Positions 25,910 to 36,596 of a stretch of DNA of 64,000 nucleotides are shown one piece after another (positions within the stretch are counted from its first letter, which is position 1; each line of letters opens with the position of its first letter). The translations under genes were made by a program, and so were the position numbers. Below the pieces are notes generated by a model. That model saw only the letters and a program-made list of their open reading frames with translations. It made no database searches and had not been told where the DNA came from. Where the stretch lies: the NCBI GenBank assembly GCA_963800065.1, contig CAWCZO010000011.1:620001-684000 (forward strand). Direction: 5' to 3'. This DNA is from CAWJFJ01 sp963800065. Lineage in GTDB: Bacteria > Actinomycetota > Acidimicrobiia > Acidimicrobiales > UBA8190.

Positions 25910-27040
25910 TCAGGCCCGGAGCTGCTCGACCACCTTGGGGATGACGGCCAGGGCCACGTCGATGTCGGCGTCGGTCGTCGTGGTCCCCAGGGAGAAGCGG
26001 ACCGCCGAGCGGGCCTCGGCCACGCTCAGGCCCAGGGCCAGAAGGACATGGCTGGGCTCCAGGGCCCCGCTGGCGCAGGCGGCCCCGGCCGAGGCGTAGA
26101 CGCCGGAATCGTCGGCCAGGAGGAGGAGCTCCTCCTGGTCCACCCCGGGGACGAGGACGTGGCAGCTCCCGGCCACCTTGCCGGCACGGCCCGTCCCGCC
26201 GGCGGGTGCGGCCGTCTCGACCAGGCCGTCGACGGCCGTCCGGAGCCCGTCGGCCAGACGGTCCCGCAGGGCCCGCACCCGGGGGACCTCGGCGGGGCGC
26301 GCCGCCACCGCCGCCGTCAGCGCCGCCGCCGTTGCGACGATGCCGGCGACGTCGTGGGTCCCGGGACGCCGACCGTGCTCCTGGGGGCCTCCGTGGAGGA
26401 GGGGGCCGAGGCGCGTCCCGTGGCGGACGACGAGGACGCCCACGCCCTTGGGGCCGCCGAACTTGTGGGCGCTGACCGAGACCAGGTCGGCCGGTCGCGC
26501 CAGGGTGGCGACGTCCAGCCAGGGCACGGCGGCGACGGCGTCGGTGTGGAGCACGGCCGCCGGCGCCCGCCGGCGGACGAGGGCGGCCACATCGGCCAAC
26601 GGCTGGATCGTCCCCAGCTCGTTGTTGGCCAGCATGACGGAGACGACCCCGACGCCGGGATGGAGCGCCTCGGAGAGGGCGTCGAGGTCGACGACCCCGG
26701 CGGCGTCGACGGGGATCGTGGTTCCGCCCAGGGAGTGCAGGAGGACGGCATGGTGCTCCACGGACGAGCACACGACGGACCCGCCGGAGGCGGCGTGGGC
26801 GCCCATGACGGCCAGGTTGTCCGACTCGGTCCCTCCCCCGGTGAAGACGACCTCACCGGGCTGGCACCCGAGAGCGACGGCGACGGCGTCGCGCGCGTCG
26901 TCCAGGGCCTGCCGGGCGGCCCGGGCCACGGCGTGGCTGCCCGAGGGGTTCCCGAAGCGCTCGGTCAGGTAGGGCAGCATGGCCGCCACCGCCTCGGGCC
27001 GCATGGGCGTCGTCGCCGCGTGGTCGAGGTACGTGGCCAT
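25910..27040 (-). CDS. Cysteine desulfurase (IscS/NifS family)
   Basis: PLP enzyme that releases sulfur from cysteine for thiolation or Fe-S assembly. 376 residues from ATG 27040, starting MATYLDHAATTPMRPEA. The PLP lysine is in SAHKFGGPKG and the active Cys in the group I loop AACASGALEPSHVL. A TACCCT box ends six bases before the ATG and GAGGTG lies between, so the start is well supported; the frame upstream to 27391 overlaps the membrane-protein gene. Neighbouring mnmA suggests it serves tRNA thiolation; no isc/suf genes are in the window. Confidence 0.95.
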   Translation of the reverse strand: MATYLDHAATTPMRPEAVAAMLPYLTERFGNPSGSHAVARAARQALDDARDAVAVALGCQPGEVVFTGGGTESDNLAVMGAHAASGGSVVCSSVEHHAVLLHSLGGTTIPVDAAGVVDLDALSEALHPGVGVVSVMLANNELGTIQPLADVAALVRRRAPAAVLHTDAVAAVPWLDVATLARPADLVSVSAHKFGGPKGVGVLVVRHGTRLGPLLHGGPQEHGRRPGTHDVAGIVATAAALTAAVAARPAEVPRVRALRDRLADGLRTAVDGLVETAAPAGGTGRAGKVAGSCHVLVPGVDQEELLLLADDSGVYASAGAACASGALEPSHVLLALGLSVAEARSAVRFSLGTTTTDADIDVALAVIPKVVEQLRA

Positions 27041-27046
27041 CACCTC

Positions 27047-27052
27047 AGGGTA
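27047..27052 (-). promoter_or_regulatory. -10 box of the cysteine desulfurase gene
   Basis: TACCCT on the minus strand ends six bases before ATG 27040, the leaderless spacing seen repeatedly in this window. Confidence 0.4.
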
Positions 27053-27077
27053 GGCGGCCGTCACCGGTGGGCCGCCC

Positions 27078-27614
27078 TCAGGGCTGAGCCACCATGAGGA
27101 CGACGGCGGTGAGGAAGACGGCGGACAACACGACGGCGGCCACGGCCACGCGGCGGCAGTCGTTCTCGAATCGGTGGTCGGGACCCGTCGTCGCCCCCGG
27201 CCCGGCCCCCCACCGCGTCGAGACCATCTCCTGGATGCGACGCTCACCCGGCCAGACGACCACTTCGGCCACCACCGTGGACAGCGCCCAGAGGCCGAGC
27301 CCGGCGACGACGAAGCCGTCACCGGCGGCGAAGGCCCCCTTGCTCGAGGAGAGCAGGGCGAAACCGAAGACGGGGACACCGTAGAGGGCACGGGCCGCCC
27401 AGTTGACCCCGGGCCGGAAGTAACGCCGGACGCCGTCGGCCCCGGCCGCCCCCGGACCCCGGAGCGCCCGTCGGGCCTGGAGCCCGGTCACCACCAGCGC
27501 CCCGAAGCCGACGACGGCGCAGGCCACATGGGCCAGGAGGAGGACGCTGTAGACGGCGTCGGTGGGCACGGCGTGAACCACCGACGGGACGGCGGGAGGG
27601 ATCACGGGCGCCAT
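27078..27614 (-). CDS. Predicted integral membrane protein (DUF2269-like)
   Basis: 178 residues with four hydrophobic segments (about 20-45, 76-92, 97-117, 151-176), resembling the DUF2269 family of small membrane proteins. Its first helix has AHVACAVVGFGALVVTG, including a His typical of these. No enzymatic motif is visible. It ends 37 bases before the cysteine desulfurase start, and its own start faces the galT promoter region. Function unknown. Confidence 0.75.
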   Translation of the reverse strand: MAPVIPPAVPSVVHAVPTDAVYSVLLLAHVACAVVGFGALVVTGLQARRALRGPGAAGADGVRRYFRPGVNWAARALYGVPVFGFALLSSSKGAFAAGDGFVVAGLGLWALSTVVAEVVVWPGERRIQEMVSTRWGAGPGATTGPDHRFENDCRRVAVAAVVLSAVFLTAVVLMVAQP

Positions 27615-27935
27615 CGTCGCCCCGGCCCGGTCGCCGACGCCAGGTCAGTCACGGTACCGACCACGGTGCGACGTGATCGCCACCGTTCGACCACCCACCG
27701 CTGCAGATCGCACAACTCGGCGACAACGAGGGAGACGGCGCCTTCCACGCACCGACGACGGCGCCGAGACACAACAAAGAGACATGTGTCGGTTCATCCG
27801 GCCCGACGGCTAGCGTGGGGGTGGCGCGGTGCAGACTCGACACGACGGAGGATCCGGAAAGCCACTGATGGGCGATAGAGGCACAACGAGGCACACGACG
27901 ATGGCGGCGCACGAGGTGCGGCCGGGGTCGGCGAG
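27615..27935. other. Divergent intergenic region upstream of galT
   Basis: About 320 bases between the DUF2269-like gene and galT. A TAGCGT (27811-27816) is a possible -10 for galT, giving a leader of about 120 nt; no good -35 is seen. A short frame from ATG 27868 or 27901 ends at a TGA overlapping the galT ATG (27936-27939). No RNA gene was recognised. Confidence 0.4.
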
Positions 27936-28919
27936 ATGAACCAACTCCGCTTGGACCCGCTCACCGGACGGTGGGTCGTGGTCAGCATCGACCGGGCCGA
28001 GCGCCCCGACAACTTCGCCCCCCGGACCGCCCCCGTCCAGGCCGACACATCCGGTCCCTGTCCCTTCTGCGCCGGGAACGAGGGGTCGACCGCCCCCGCT
28101 CTCGAGACCTACGGCGCCAGCGGGTCGTGGCTGGTGCGGGTGGTCCCCAACCTCTACCCGGCCTTCGCCGGCGACCACCCCTTCGTGGTCGAGCACCGGG
28201 GCCCGGTGTACACCCAGGCCACGGCGGGCGGGATCCACGAGGTCCTCGTCCTGTCCCCCGAACACGCCAACGGCTGGGACCGCCTCTCCGACGAGCAGTC
28301 CGGTTTGGTGATGGCGGCCATCCGAGACCGCATCGAAGAGCACTCGAACGTTCCCGGCCTGCGCTACAGCCAGGCCATCGTGAACGCCGGACGAGAGGCC
28401 GGGGCGTCGATCGAGCACCCCCACGGCCAGCTCCTCGGCATGTCCTTCGTCCCCCGGGAGCTGGCCGAGGAGCAGGCCGGGTTCGCCCGTTTCGCCGGTC
28501 GCTGCCTGCTGTGCACGACGGTGGACGCCGAGGAGGACGCCGGGTACCGCGTCGTCTACGCCGACGAGCGTGTCCTCGTGATCTGCCCCTTCTGGAGCGG
28601 GACACCCTTCGAGATGCTGGTGATCCCCCGGAACCATGGTCCCCACCTGCACCGCAGCAACCCCGCCGACCTGGTGGCGGTGGGCCGCTCCCTCCGCACG
28701 GTCCTGGCCCAGCTGCGCGAGCGCTGCGGGGACGTCGCCTACAACCTGGTCTTCCACTCCGCTCCGTACCGGGCGCCCGAGCCCTACCACTGGCACGTCC
28801 ACATCTGGCCCAAGCTCACGACCCAGGCCGGGTTCGAGTTGGGCACCGGGGTCCTGATCAACATCGTCGCCCCCGAGCAGGCGAGCGAAGAACTGCGCGT
28901 GGCCGTCCCGGCCCGCTGA
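27936..28919 (+). CDS. galT: Galactose-1-phosphate uridylyltransferase
   Basis: Leloir pathway enzyme exchanging UMP between UDP-glucose and galactose 1-phosphate; HIT superfamily. 327 residues beginning MNQLRLDPLTGRWVVVS. Zinc-site cysteines are in GPCPFCAGNE and RCLLCTT, the catalytic motif is EHPHGQLLG, and a C-terminal HWHVHIWP adds the usual histidines. No galK, galE or repressor is adjacent, so it may serve nucleotide-sugar turnover more than galactose use. It converges with the PFK gene (12-base gap). Confidence 0.95.
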   Translation: MNQLRLDPLTGRWVVVSIDRAERPDNFAPRTAPVQADTSGPCPFCAGNEGSTAPALETYGASGSWLVRVVPNLYPAFAGDHPFVVEHRGPVYTQATAGGIHEVLVLSPEHANGWDRLSDEQSGLVMAAIRDRIEEHSNVPGLRYSQAIVNAGREAGASIEHPHGQLLGMSFVPRELAEEQAGFARFAGRCLLCTTVDAEEDAGYRVVYADERVLVICPFWSGTPFEMLVIPRNHGPHLHRSNPADLVAVGRSLRTVLAQLRERCGDVAYNLVFHSAPYRAPEPYHWHVHIWPKLTTQAGFELGTGVLINIVAPEQASEELRVAVPAR

Positions 28920-28931
28920 CCTGTCCTCGTC

Positions 28932-29981
28932 TCAACCCAGGAAGACCCCGGCCACGTCACGGTAGAGCGCCAGGTCCACCGTCTTCGCCTCGGCCACCGC
29001 GGCGGCGATGGGAATACCGACGATGGCCCCGGCCTGGAGCGCCACCATCGTCCCGAAGGACCCGGCGTGGACCGCCGCCACGGCGGCGACGCCGAAGCGG
29101 GTGGCCAGGACCCGATCGAAGGCGGTGGGGGTGCCGCCGCGCTGGACGTGGCCCAGGGTCGTGACACGGGCCTCGAAACCGGTGCGCCGTTCGACCTCGG
29201 CGGCCAGCCAGGTGCCGATCCCGCCCAGGCGGGCATGGCCGAAGGAGTCGACCGACGAGCTCGACGTCGCCTGCCGGGCCGCCCCGGCGTCGGGACCCTC
29301 GAGCGGGACCGCCCCCTCGGAGATGACGACGATGGACGAGAACTGACCGCCGGCGTGACGCCGCCTCAACCTTTCGCAGACCGCCTCCAGATCGAACGGG
29401 ACCTCGGGCACCAGGATCTCGGCGGCGCTCCCGGCCATGCCGGCATGCGTGGCGATCCAACCGGCGTGACGACCCATCACCTCGCAGACGATGACCCGGT
29501 GGTGCGATTCGGCCGTCGTCCGGAGCCGGTCGATGGCGTCGGTGGCGATCTGGACGGCGGTGTCGAACCCGAAGGTGACCTCGGTGCCGGACAGATCGTT
29601 GTCGATCGTCTTGGGGACACCGACGATCCGGACCCCGTGGCCGACCAGCCGGTGGGCCGCTCCCAGGGTGTCCTCCCCGCCGATGGCCACCAGCGCGTCG
29701 ACCTCCCGCGCCGCCAGGGTGGCCACGACACGCTCCGGACCGCCCTCGACGGCGAAGGGGTTCGTCCGTGAGGTGCCGAGGATCGTCCCCCCGAGGGGCA
29801 TGATGTCGCGGCAGCGCTCGGGCGGGAGCATCACGGCGTTGTCCTCCAGGACGCCCTTCCAGCCGTCGAGGAAGCCCACGGCATCGTCGCCGTGGACGAC
29901 GCTCCCGGTGAGGACGACGGCGCGGATCACGGCGTTCAGGCCGGGGCAGTCGCCGCCGCCGGTGAGGATGCCCAGGCGCAC
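28932..29981 (-). CDS. pfkA: 6-phosphofructokinase, PPi-dependent type
   Basis: Interconverts fructose 6-phosphate and fructose 1,6-bisphosphate. 349 residues starting MRLGILTGGGDCPGLNAV. Two residues that set the phosphoryl donor read as the PPi form: Asp104 (GGEDT, where ATP enzymes have Gly) and Lys124 (PKTIDND, where ATP enzymes have Gly). The catalytic Asp127 is kept. The closest described pattern is the reversible PPi-PFK of Amycolatopsis. GTG start with AGGAG seven bases upstream. It ends the unit ECH-treS-mak-pfk, and glpX, catalysing the opposite step, is elsewhere in the window. Confidence 0.93.
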   Translation of the reverse strand: MRLGILTGGGDCPGLNAVIRAVVLTGSVVHGDDAVGFLDGWKGVLEDNAVMLPPERCRDIMPLGGTILGTSRTNPFAVEGGPERVVATLAAREVDALVAIGGEDTLGAAHRLVGHGVRIVGVPKTIDNDLSGTEVTFGFDTAVQIATDAIDRLRTTAESHHRVIVCEVMGRHAGWIATHAGMAGSAAEILVPEVPFDLEAVCERLRRRHAGGQFSSIVVISEGAVPLEGPDAGAARQATSSSSVDSFGHARLGGIGTWLAAEVERRTGFEARVTTLGHVQRGGTPTAFDRVLATRFGVAAVAAVHAGSFGTMVALQAGAIVGIPIAAAVAEAKTVDLALYRDVAGVFLG

Positions 29982-30037
29982 GGACGTCTCCTACCGGTGC
30001 GCCGTCATCGGCGACGGGCCCCGTCGTGCGCCGCCGG

Positions 30038-31359
30038 TCACCGTCGCGGCGGATGGGCCAGCCGGTCGGCGACCCTCTCGAGCTGGAAGGCCCCGACGAG
30101 GACGCGCACGGCGTCGCGCCCGGGAGGGACGAGCCCGCTGATCCCGGCCACGCCCAGATAACCGGCGAAGAAGGCCCGCCGGTTGCGCAGCTCCCAGGCC
30201 TCGACCAGTTCCCCGAGGCCCTCGCGACCTCCGGGGTCGCGTTCGGCGGCGGCGTCCGCCGCCACCGCCTCCAGGGACCACAGGAGGTCGGCCACGTCGG
30301 CCAGGGGGGACCGGAAGACCGGCTCGTCCGGCCCGTCCGACCCCTCGGGGGGGTCCACGACACCGGCGACGACGACGGGCTGGCCGCCCGGCGAGAAGTC
30401 GGTCACGTACCAACCCTGCTCGGTCCGGGCCACCCGGCCGATGTCGAAATCGCCGTGGGTCCGGATGGCGAAGCAGGGGACGGTGAGGGCCCGGAGCTCG
30501 TCGAGAAGGGTAGCGACGTCGGGGCGGTCGAGGAGGGTGGGGGCGACGGGCCGGACGGCCTCCTCCAGGGCGTCGGCCCAGGCCCCGACGTCACCGCGCC
30601 GCCGGCCGAAGGCCTGGTCGAGGCCGAGGTGCATACGGGCGGCCATGGTACCGAGGCGGTGGGCCTCGGCTCCGAAATCGCCACCGGCCAGCTCGGGCGG
30701 TCCTCCCGAGGCGTAGAGGTCGCGCACCGAGGTGACGGCCAGGTCCCGGCCCGAGGAGGCCCCGGCCAGATACTCCTGGACGATCCCCAGGTCCCGGCCC
30801 GTGCGCCGCCAGACGGCGACCGGTGGGGCGATGTGGTTGAAGCCGACCTCGTCAAGGGCGAGGAGGAGACCGAGTCCGGCCCGCGGCCCTTCGACCAGTT
30901 CCGAGAAGACGGTGAAGGCCAGCCTGTCCTCGACGGCCAGGGTCACGGAGCCGGCCGTGTTGGCGATCTGGCGGACACGCGCCGGATCGGCGTCCTGGGC
31001 GGCCACGTGCCGGAGGAGGGCGGTCACCACCTCGGCGTCGCGCATGGCGTCGAAAGCGACGGCCAGGCCGTCGTCGTCGGCGAAGACGCCGAGGACGGGG
31101 TCGTCGTCGCCGGCCAGGAATTTCGTCTCGCCCCCGGGCTCGCGCAGACCCAACGGGAGGTGGATGGTCCGGGGCCCGACGCGGGCGACCACGTCGACGA
31201 TGCCGGGCCGGCCCCGGGCCAGCACCTCCGCCTCGACCACCCGGACGGGGGCGTCGCCGGCCTCACCACCGGCGCTGCGGACGAGGTGGGCGGAGACGAG
31301 CTCACCGAGGGCCTGGCGCCTGCTTTCGGTGAGGCCGGCGACACCGGGGCCCGAGGCCG

Positions 31360-31363
<4 letters not shown>
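30038..31363 (-). CDS. mak: Maltokinase-like protein (Mak/Pep2 family)
   Basis: 441 residues from a GTG at 31363 that overlaps the treS stop as GTGA. The N-terminal part (GPRTIHLPLGLREPGG, FDAMRDAEVV) fits the Mak/Pep2 cap domain, and the C-terminal half is an aminoglycoside-kinase fold. The catalytic loop reads THGDFDIGRV instead of the usual HGDYHLGQV, and the metal loop TDFSPGGQP instead of DFEGEP, so the active site is divergent although both aspartates remain. The partner TreS gives maltose, which maltokinase phosphorylates for GlgE-type glucan synthesis; glgE is not in the window. Activity on maltose should be considered likely, not certain. Confidence 0.82.
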
Positions 31364-33264
<1,901 letters not shown>

Positions 33265-33289
33265 CGTCAGAGACCGCCGCCGACCGGTC

Positions 33290-34096
33290 TCAACGACCGG
33301 CGAACCGGGCGCGACCGGGCCCGTGCTCGAGGAAGGATTCGATTCCGGAACGGGCGTCGGCGGTGTCGAAGACGGAGACGAAGGCCCGGGACTCGTGGTC
33401 GAGGCCCCGGGCCAGCGGCGTCTCGGGAGCCGAATCGATCAGCCGCTTGGCCATGAGCTGGGCCAGGCGTGCCCCACGGGCCAGCTCGGAGGCCAGGGCG
33501 ATGGCCTCGTCGAGCACGCCGACCGCCGGAACCACTCGGTCGACCAGACCGATCCGCATGGCTTCCTCGGCCCTGACCTGCCGTCCCGTCAGGATGATGT
33601 CCTTGGCCCGCGCCGGGCCCACCAGACGCGGGAGGCGCTGGGTGGCACCTCCGCCGGGGATGATCCCGAGGAGGATCTCGGGCTGACCGAGCCGGGCGTC
33701 GTCGGCCACCACCCGGAGGTCGCAGGCCAGGGCCAACTCGAGCCCTCCGCCGAGGGCGTACCCGGTGATGGCGGCGATGGTCACGGAGGCCAGCTCGGCG
33801 ATGGCCTGGGTGGCGGCGTGGAAGCGCGCCGCCACCAGTCCTGGGGCGCCGGCGTCGGAGAACTCCGTGACGTCGGCCCCGGCGGCGAAGACGCGTGGGC
33901 CACCCCACAGGACGACGGCACCGGGAGGGTCCTCGGCCAACAACGACATCACCGACCGGAGCTCGGCGAGCATCGACGTCGAGAGGACGTTCATCTTCGG
34001 ACGGTTGAGTGTCACCAGGACCACACCGCCGTCACGATGCTCGACGACGACGAACTCGCTCTCCGACCCCGCCGACCGATCCCCCTCGACCACCAT
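33290..34096 (-). CDS. Enoyl-CoA hydratase/isomerase family protein
   Basis: Crotonase-fold protein of 268 residues. The CoA-binding oxyanion segments FAAGADVTEFSD and TGYALGGGLELALACDLRV are typical, and the Glu of GQPEILLGIIPGGGATQRL matches the hydratase catalytic position. Probably beta-oxidation or acyl-CoA degradation. Start at ATG 34096 is supported by TACGGT ending six bases upstream. treS follows after 25 bases, but the functions differ. Substrate chain length is not predictable. Confidence 0.93.
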   Translation of the reverse strand: MVVEGDRSAGSESEFVVVEHRDGGVVLVTLNRPKMNVLSTSMLAELRSVMSLLAEDPPGAVVLWGGPRVFAAGADVTEFSDAGAPGLVAARFHAATQAIAELASVTIAAITGYALGGGLELALACDLRVVADDARLGQPEILLGIIPGGGATQRLPRLVGPARAKDIILTGRQVRAEEAMRIGLVDRVVPAVGVLDEAIALASELARGARLAQLMAKRLIDSAPETPLARGLDHESRAFVSVFDTADARSGIESFLEHGPGRARFAGR

Positions 34097-34102
34097 GCGC
34101 GC

Positions 34103-34108
34103 ACCGTA
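34103..34108 (-). promoter_or_regulatory. -10 box of the enoyl-CoA hydratase-treS unit
   Basis: TACGGT on the minus strand ends six bases before ATG 34096, the leaderless spacing. Confidence 0.4.
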
Positions 34109-34156
34109 CCCCGAACGCTCAGTGCCGCGGCGCCTCGGTGGCGGGCCGATGTCCGG

Positions 34157-35128
34157 TCAACCGGCCCCCCCGCCGCCGTCGTTCATGTGGGCGAGGAGCT
34201 CCTCGGCGGCGGCGTAGGGATCGAGCCGGTGCTCGACGACGGCGTCGTCGAGCTCGGTGAATCGCTCCAGGGCGCTCAGGCGGTCGATCTCCGCCTCGAT
34301 CCGGGCCCGGAGGACCCGACGGAATTCCCGTCGGAGGCGCTCGGCACGGATCCTCTCCAGGAGGCCGGCTCGGTCGAGATACGTCTGATGGCGACCGATC
34401 TCGGACCACAGGGTGTCCACGCCTTCCCCGGTGGCGGCCACCGTCTCGAGGATGGGGGGCCGCCAGTCCCCGGGCGCCGACATTTCGAGCATCTGCTCGA
34501 GATCCCGTCGGGACTGACCGGCGCCGGGCATGTCCGCCTTGTTGATGACGAAGATATCGGCCGTCTCGAGGAGCCCGGCCTTGTTGGCCTGGATCGAGTC
34601 GCCCCATTTGGGGTTGACGACGACCACCGTGGTGTCGGTGGCCGAGGCCACTTCGACCTCCACCTGGCCGACGCCCACGGTCTCGACGAAGACGAGGGGC
34701 GTTCCCGTGGCGGCGAACAGGCGGATGGCCTCGGGAACCGCCACCGCCAGACCACCGAGGTGTCCACGCGACGCCATCGAGCGGATGAAGACGCCGGCGT
34801 CGAGATCGTGTCCCTGCATCCGGACCCGGTCGCCCAGGATCGCCCCGCCGGAGAACGGCGACGTCGGGTCGACGGCCAGCACGGCCAGGCGCGCTGTCCC
34901 TGACTGACGGGCCGTGGCGATCAGCCGGTCGACGAGGGTGGACTTCCCCGCCCCCGGCGCCCCCGTGATGCCCACCGTGGCCGCCTCCGCCCCGCTGCGG
35001 TAGGCCAGAGCGGCGGCGGCGCGACCGTCGTCGCCCCCCCGCTCGGCCACCGTGAGAAGGCGGGCCAGACAACGGCGGTCGCCCTGCTTGGCCGCGTCGA
35101 GCAGTCCTCCGACGTCGAGGGCGGTCAC
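34157..35128 (-). CDS. meaB: MeaB/ArgK-type GTPase, B12-mutase chaperone
   Basis: G3E GTPase that gates cofactor loading and protects adenosylcobalamin mutases. 323 residues with the P-loop TGAPGAGKSTLVDRL, the DPTSPFSGGAILGDR switch region, the ETVGVGQ motif and VINKAD base recognition. GTG start at 35128. A mutase large subunit gene lies 1.4 kb upstream on the same strand, with murA between, so MeaB presumably serves that mutase. C-terminal dimerisation arm (ELDDAVVEHRLDPYAAAEELL) is complete. Confidence 0.96.
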   Translation of the reverse strand: MTALDVGGLLDAAKQGDRRCLARLLTVAERGGDDGRAAAALAYRSGAEAATVGITGAPGAGKSTLVDRLIATARQSGTARLAVLAVDPTSPFSGGAILGDRVRMQGHDLDAGVFIRSMASRGHLGGLAVAVPEAIRLFAATGTPLVFVETVGVGQVEVEVASATDTTVVVVNPKWGDSIQANKAGLLETADIFVINKADMPGAGQSRRDLEQMLEMSAPGDWRPPILETVAATGEGVDTLWSEIGRHQTYLDRAGLLERIRAERLRREFRRVLRARIEAEIDRLSALERFTELDDAVVEHRLDPYAAAEELLAHMNDGGGGAG

Positions 35129-35209
35129 CGTCGACGGGGAGCCGGATCGAAGGCGGGCGGGATGGACGGGGCGGGAGTTGTCACGGTCGACGGAGCGTGC
35201 ACCGGGCGG

Positions 35210-36508
35210 TTACGTCAACGCCGAGACACGGGTCACGTCGGCCCCCAGAGAGGCCAATTTTCCGGCGAAATCCTCGTAGCCGCGGTCGACGTGGACGGCC
35301 TCGGTGACGACGGTCTCACCGTCGGCCACCAAGCCGGCCAGAACGAGGGCGGCCCCCGCCCGCAGGTCGGGAGCCCGGACCGGCGCCCCTGACAATTGGG
35401 CAACGCCGCGCACCACGGCGTGGTGCCCCTCGTTGCGGATGTCGGCGCCCATGCGTCGCAGCTCGTCGACGTAGCGGAAGCGGCCCGAGAAGAGGTTCTC
35501 GGTCACGATGCCCACGCCGTCGGCCACGCTCAGCATGGTCACCAGGAACGGCTTGTAATCGGTGGCCACCCCCGGGTACGGGAGGGTCGAGATGTCGACA
35601 CTGTGCAACCGCCCGTCGCTCTGTGCCCGCAGTCCTTCGGGTGTCTGCGAGACATGGACACCCATCTCCCCCAACTTCCGCAGGAGCATGTCCATGTGGT
35701 TCGCCCGGGCGTCGACCACCACCACGTCACCGCCGGCCAGGCCGACGGCGGCAAAGAAGGTGGCGGCCACCACCCGGTCGGGGATCACCCGGTGAGCGGC
35801 CGGATGGAGCTCGTCGACCCCTTCCACCTCGATCCTCGATGTTCCCGCCCCGGTGATCCGTGCCCCCATGGCGGTGAGGAGCTCGGCCAGGTCGGCCACC
35901 TCGGGCTCGCGGGCGGCGTTCTCCACGATGGTGGTGCCCTTGGCCAGGACCGCCGCCATGAGGACATTGTCGGTGGCGGTGTGGCTCGGGTACTCGAAGA
36001 CCACCCGGTTCCCGACCAGGCGACCGCCGGCGCCGGCGTCGGGAACGACTCCTTCGACATAGCCGTGCACCGTTTCGAAGGAGGCGCCCAGGGTGGAGAG
36101 GCCATGGAGATGGATGTCGATCGGCCGGTTGCCGAAGTCGTCGCCGCCGGGCATGGAGACGCGGGCCCGTCCCGTGCGCGCCAGCAACGGCCCGAGGACG
36201 ACCACCGAGGCGCGCATCTTCTCCACCAGCTCGTACGGCGCCTCGGGGACGAGAACGGTGGGGACGTCGATGAGGAGGTCCCCCGGTCCCCCGTCGTCAC
36301 CGAGCTCGGCGCGCGTCACCCGGGCGCCGATGGACCGCAGGACGTCGGCCATGATCTCGACGTCGACGATGTAGGGGACCCCCGACAGCACGTGACGTCC
36401 TTCGGCCAGGAGGCAGGCCGCCATGAGCTTCAGCGCCGAGTTCTTGGCCCCGCCGGCGCGGACAGATCCGTGGAGAGGGCCGCTGCGATGGACGACGAAT
36501 TGGTCCAT
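35210..36508 (-). CDS. murA: UDP-N-acetylglucosamine 1-carboxyvinyltransferase
   Basis: First committed enzyme of peptidoglycan synthesis, adding enolpyruvate to UDP-GlcNAc. 432 residues. The N-terminus RAGGAKNSALKLMAA carries the substrate Lys-Asn. The active-site loop reads VSMPGGDDFGNRP (118-130): the catalytic Cys that fosfomycin alkylates is Asp123 here. The same change makes the mycobacterial and chlamydial enzymes fosfomycin-resistant. A CATACT box ends six bases before the ATG. It sits alone between the mutase and meaB genes. Confidence 0.97.
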   Translation of the reverse strand: MDQFVVHRSGPLHGSVRAGGAKNSALKLMAACLLAEGRHVLSGVPYIVDVEIMADVLRSIGARVTRAELGDDGGPGDLLIDVPTVLVPEAPYELVEKMRASVVVLGPLLARTGRARVSMPGGDDFGNRPIDIHLHGLSTLGASFETVHGYVEGVVPDAGAGGRLVGNRVVFEYPSHTATDNVLMAAVLAKGTTIVENAAREPEVADLAELLTAMGARITGAGTSRIEVEGVDELHPAAHRVIPDRVVAATFFAAVGLAGGDVVVVDARANHMDMLLRKLGEMGVHVSQTPEGLRAQSDGRLHSVDISTLPYPGVATDYKPFLVTMLSVADGVGIVTENLFSGRFRYVDELRRMGADIRNEGHHAVVRGVAQLSGAPVRAPDLRAGAALVLAGLVADGETVVTEAVHVDRGYEDFAGKLASLGADVTRVSALT

Positions 36509-36514
36509 CGGATC

Positions 36515-36520
36515 AGTATG
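36515..36520 (-). promoter_or_regulatory. Candidate -10 box of murA
   Basis: CATACT on the minus strand ends six bases before ATG 36508; one mismatch to TANNNT but the spacing matches other starts here. Confidence 0.35.
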
Positions 36521-36553
36521 ACCGGGCCCGGAGTCCCGGAGAGCGATCGTGGC

Positions 36554-36596
36554 GGGGTCCGGTCGGACGACGGGGTCCGGTCAGACGACGGGGTCC
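36554..36596. repeat. 18-bp direct repeat at the 3' end of the mutase gene
   Basis: GGGGTCCGGTCGGACGAC (36554-36571) is followed by a copy with one change (36572-36589) and seven bases of a third. The array runs from the murA upstream region into the last codons of the mutase. No role is evident. Confidence 0.8.

Noticed and set aside
25910..27391. Longer cysteine desulfurase reaching into the DUF2269-like gene
   Set aside because: Residues before MATYLDHAATT are low complexity and a promoter box precedes ATG 27040.
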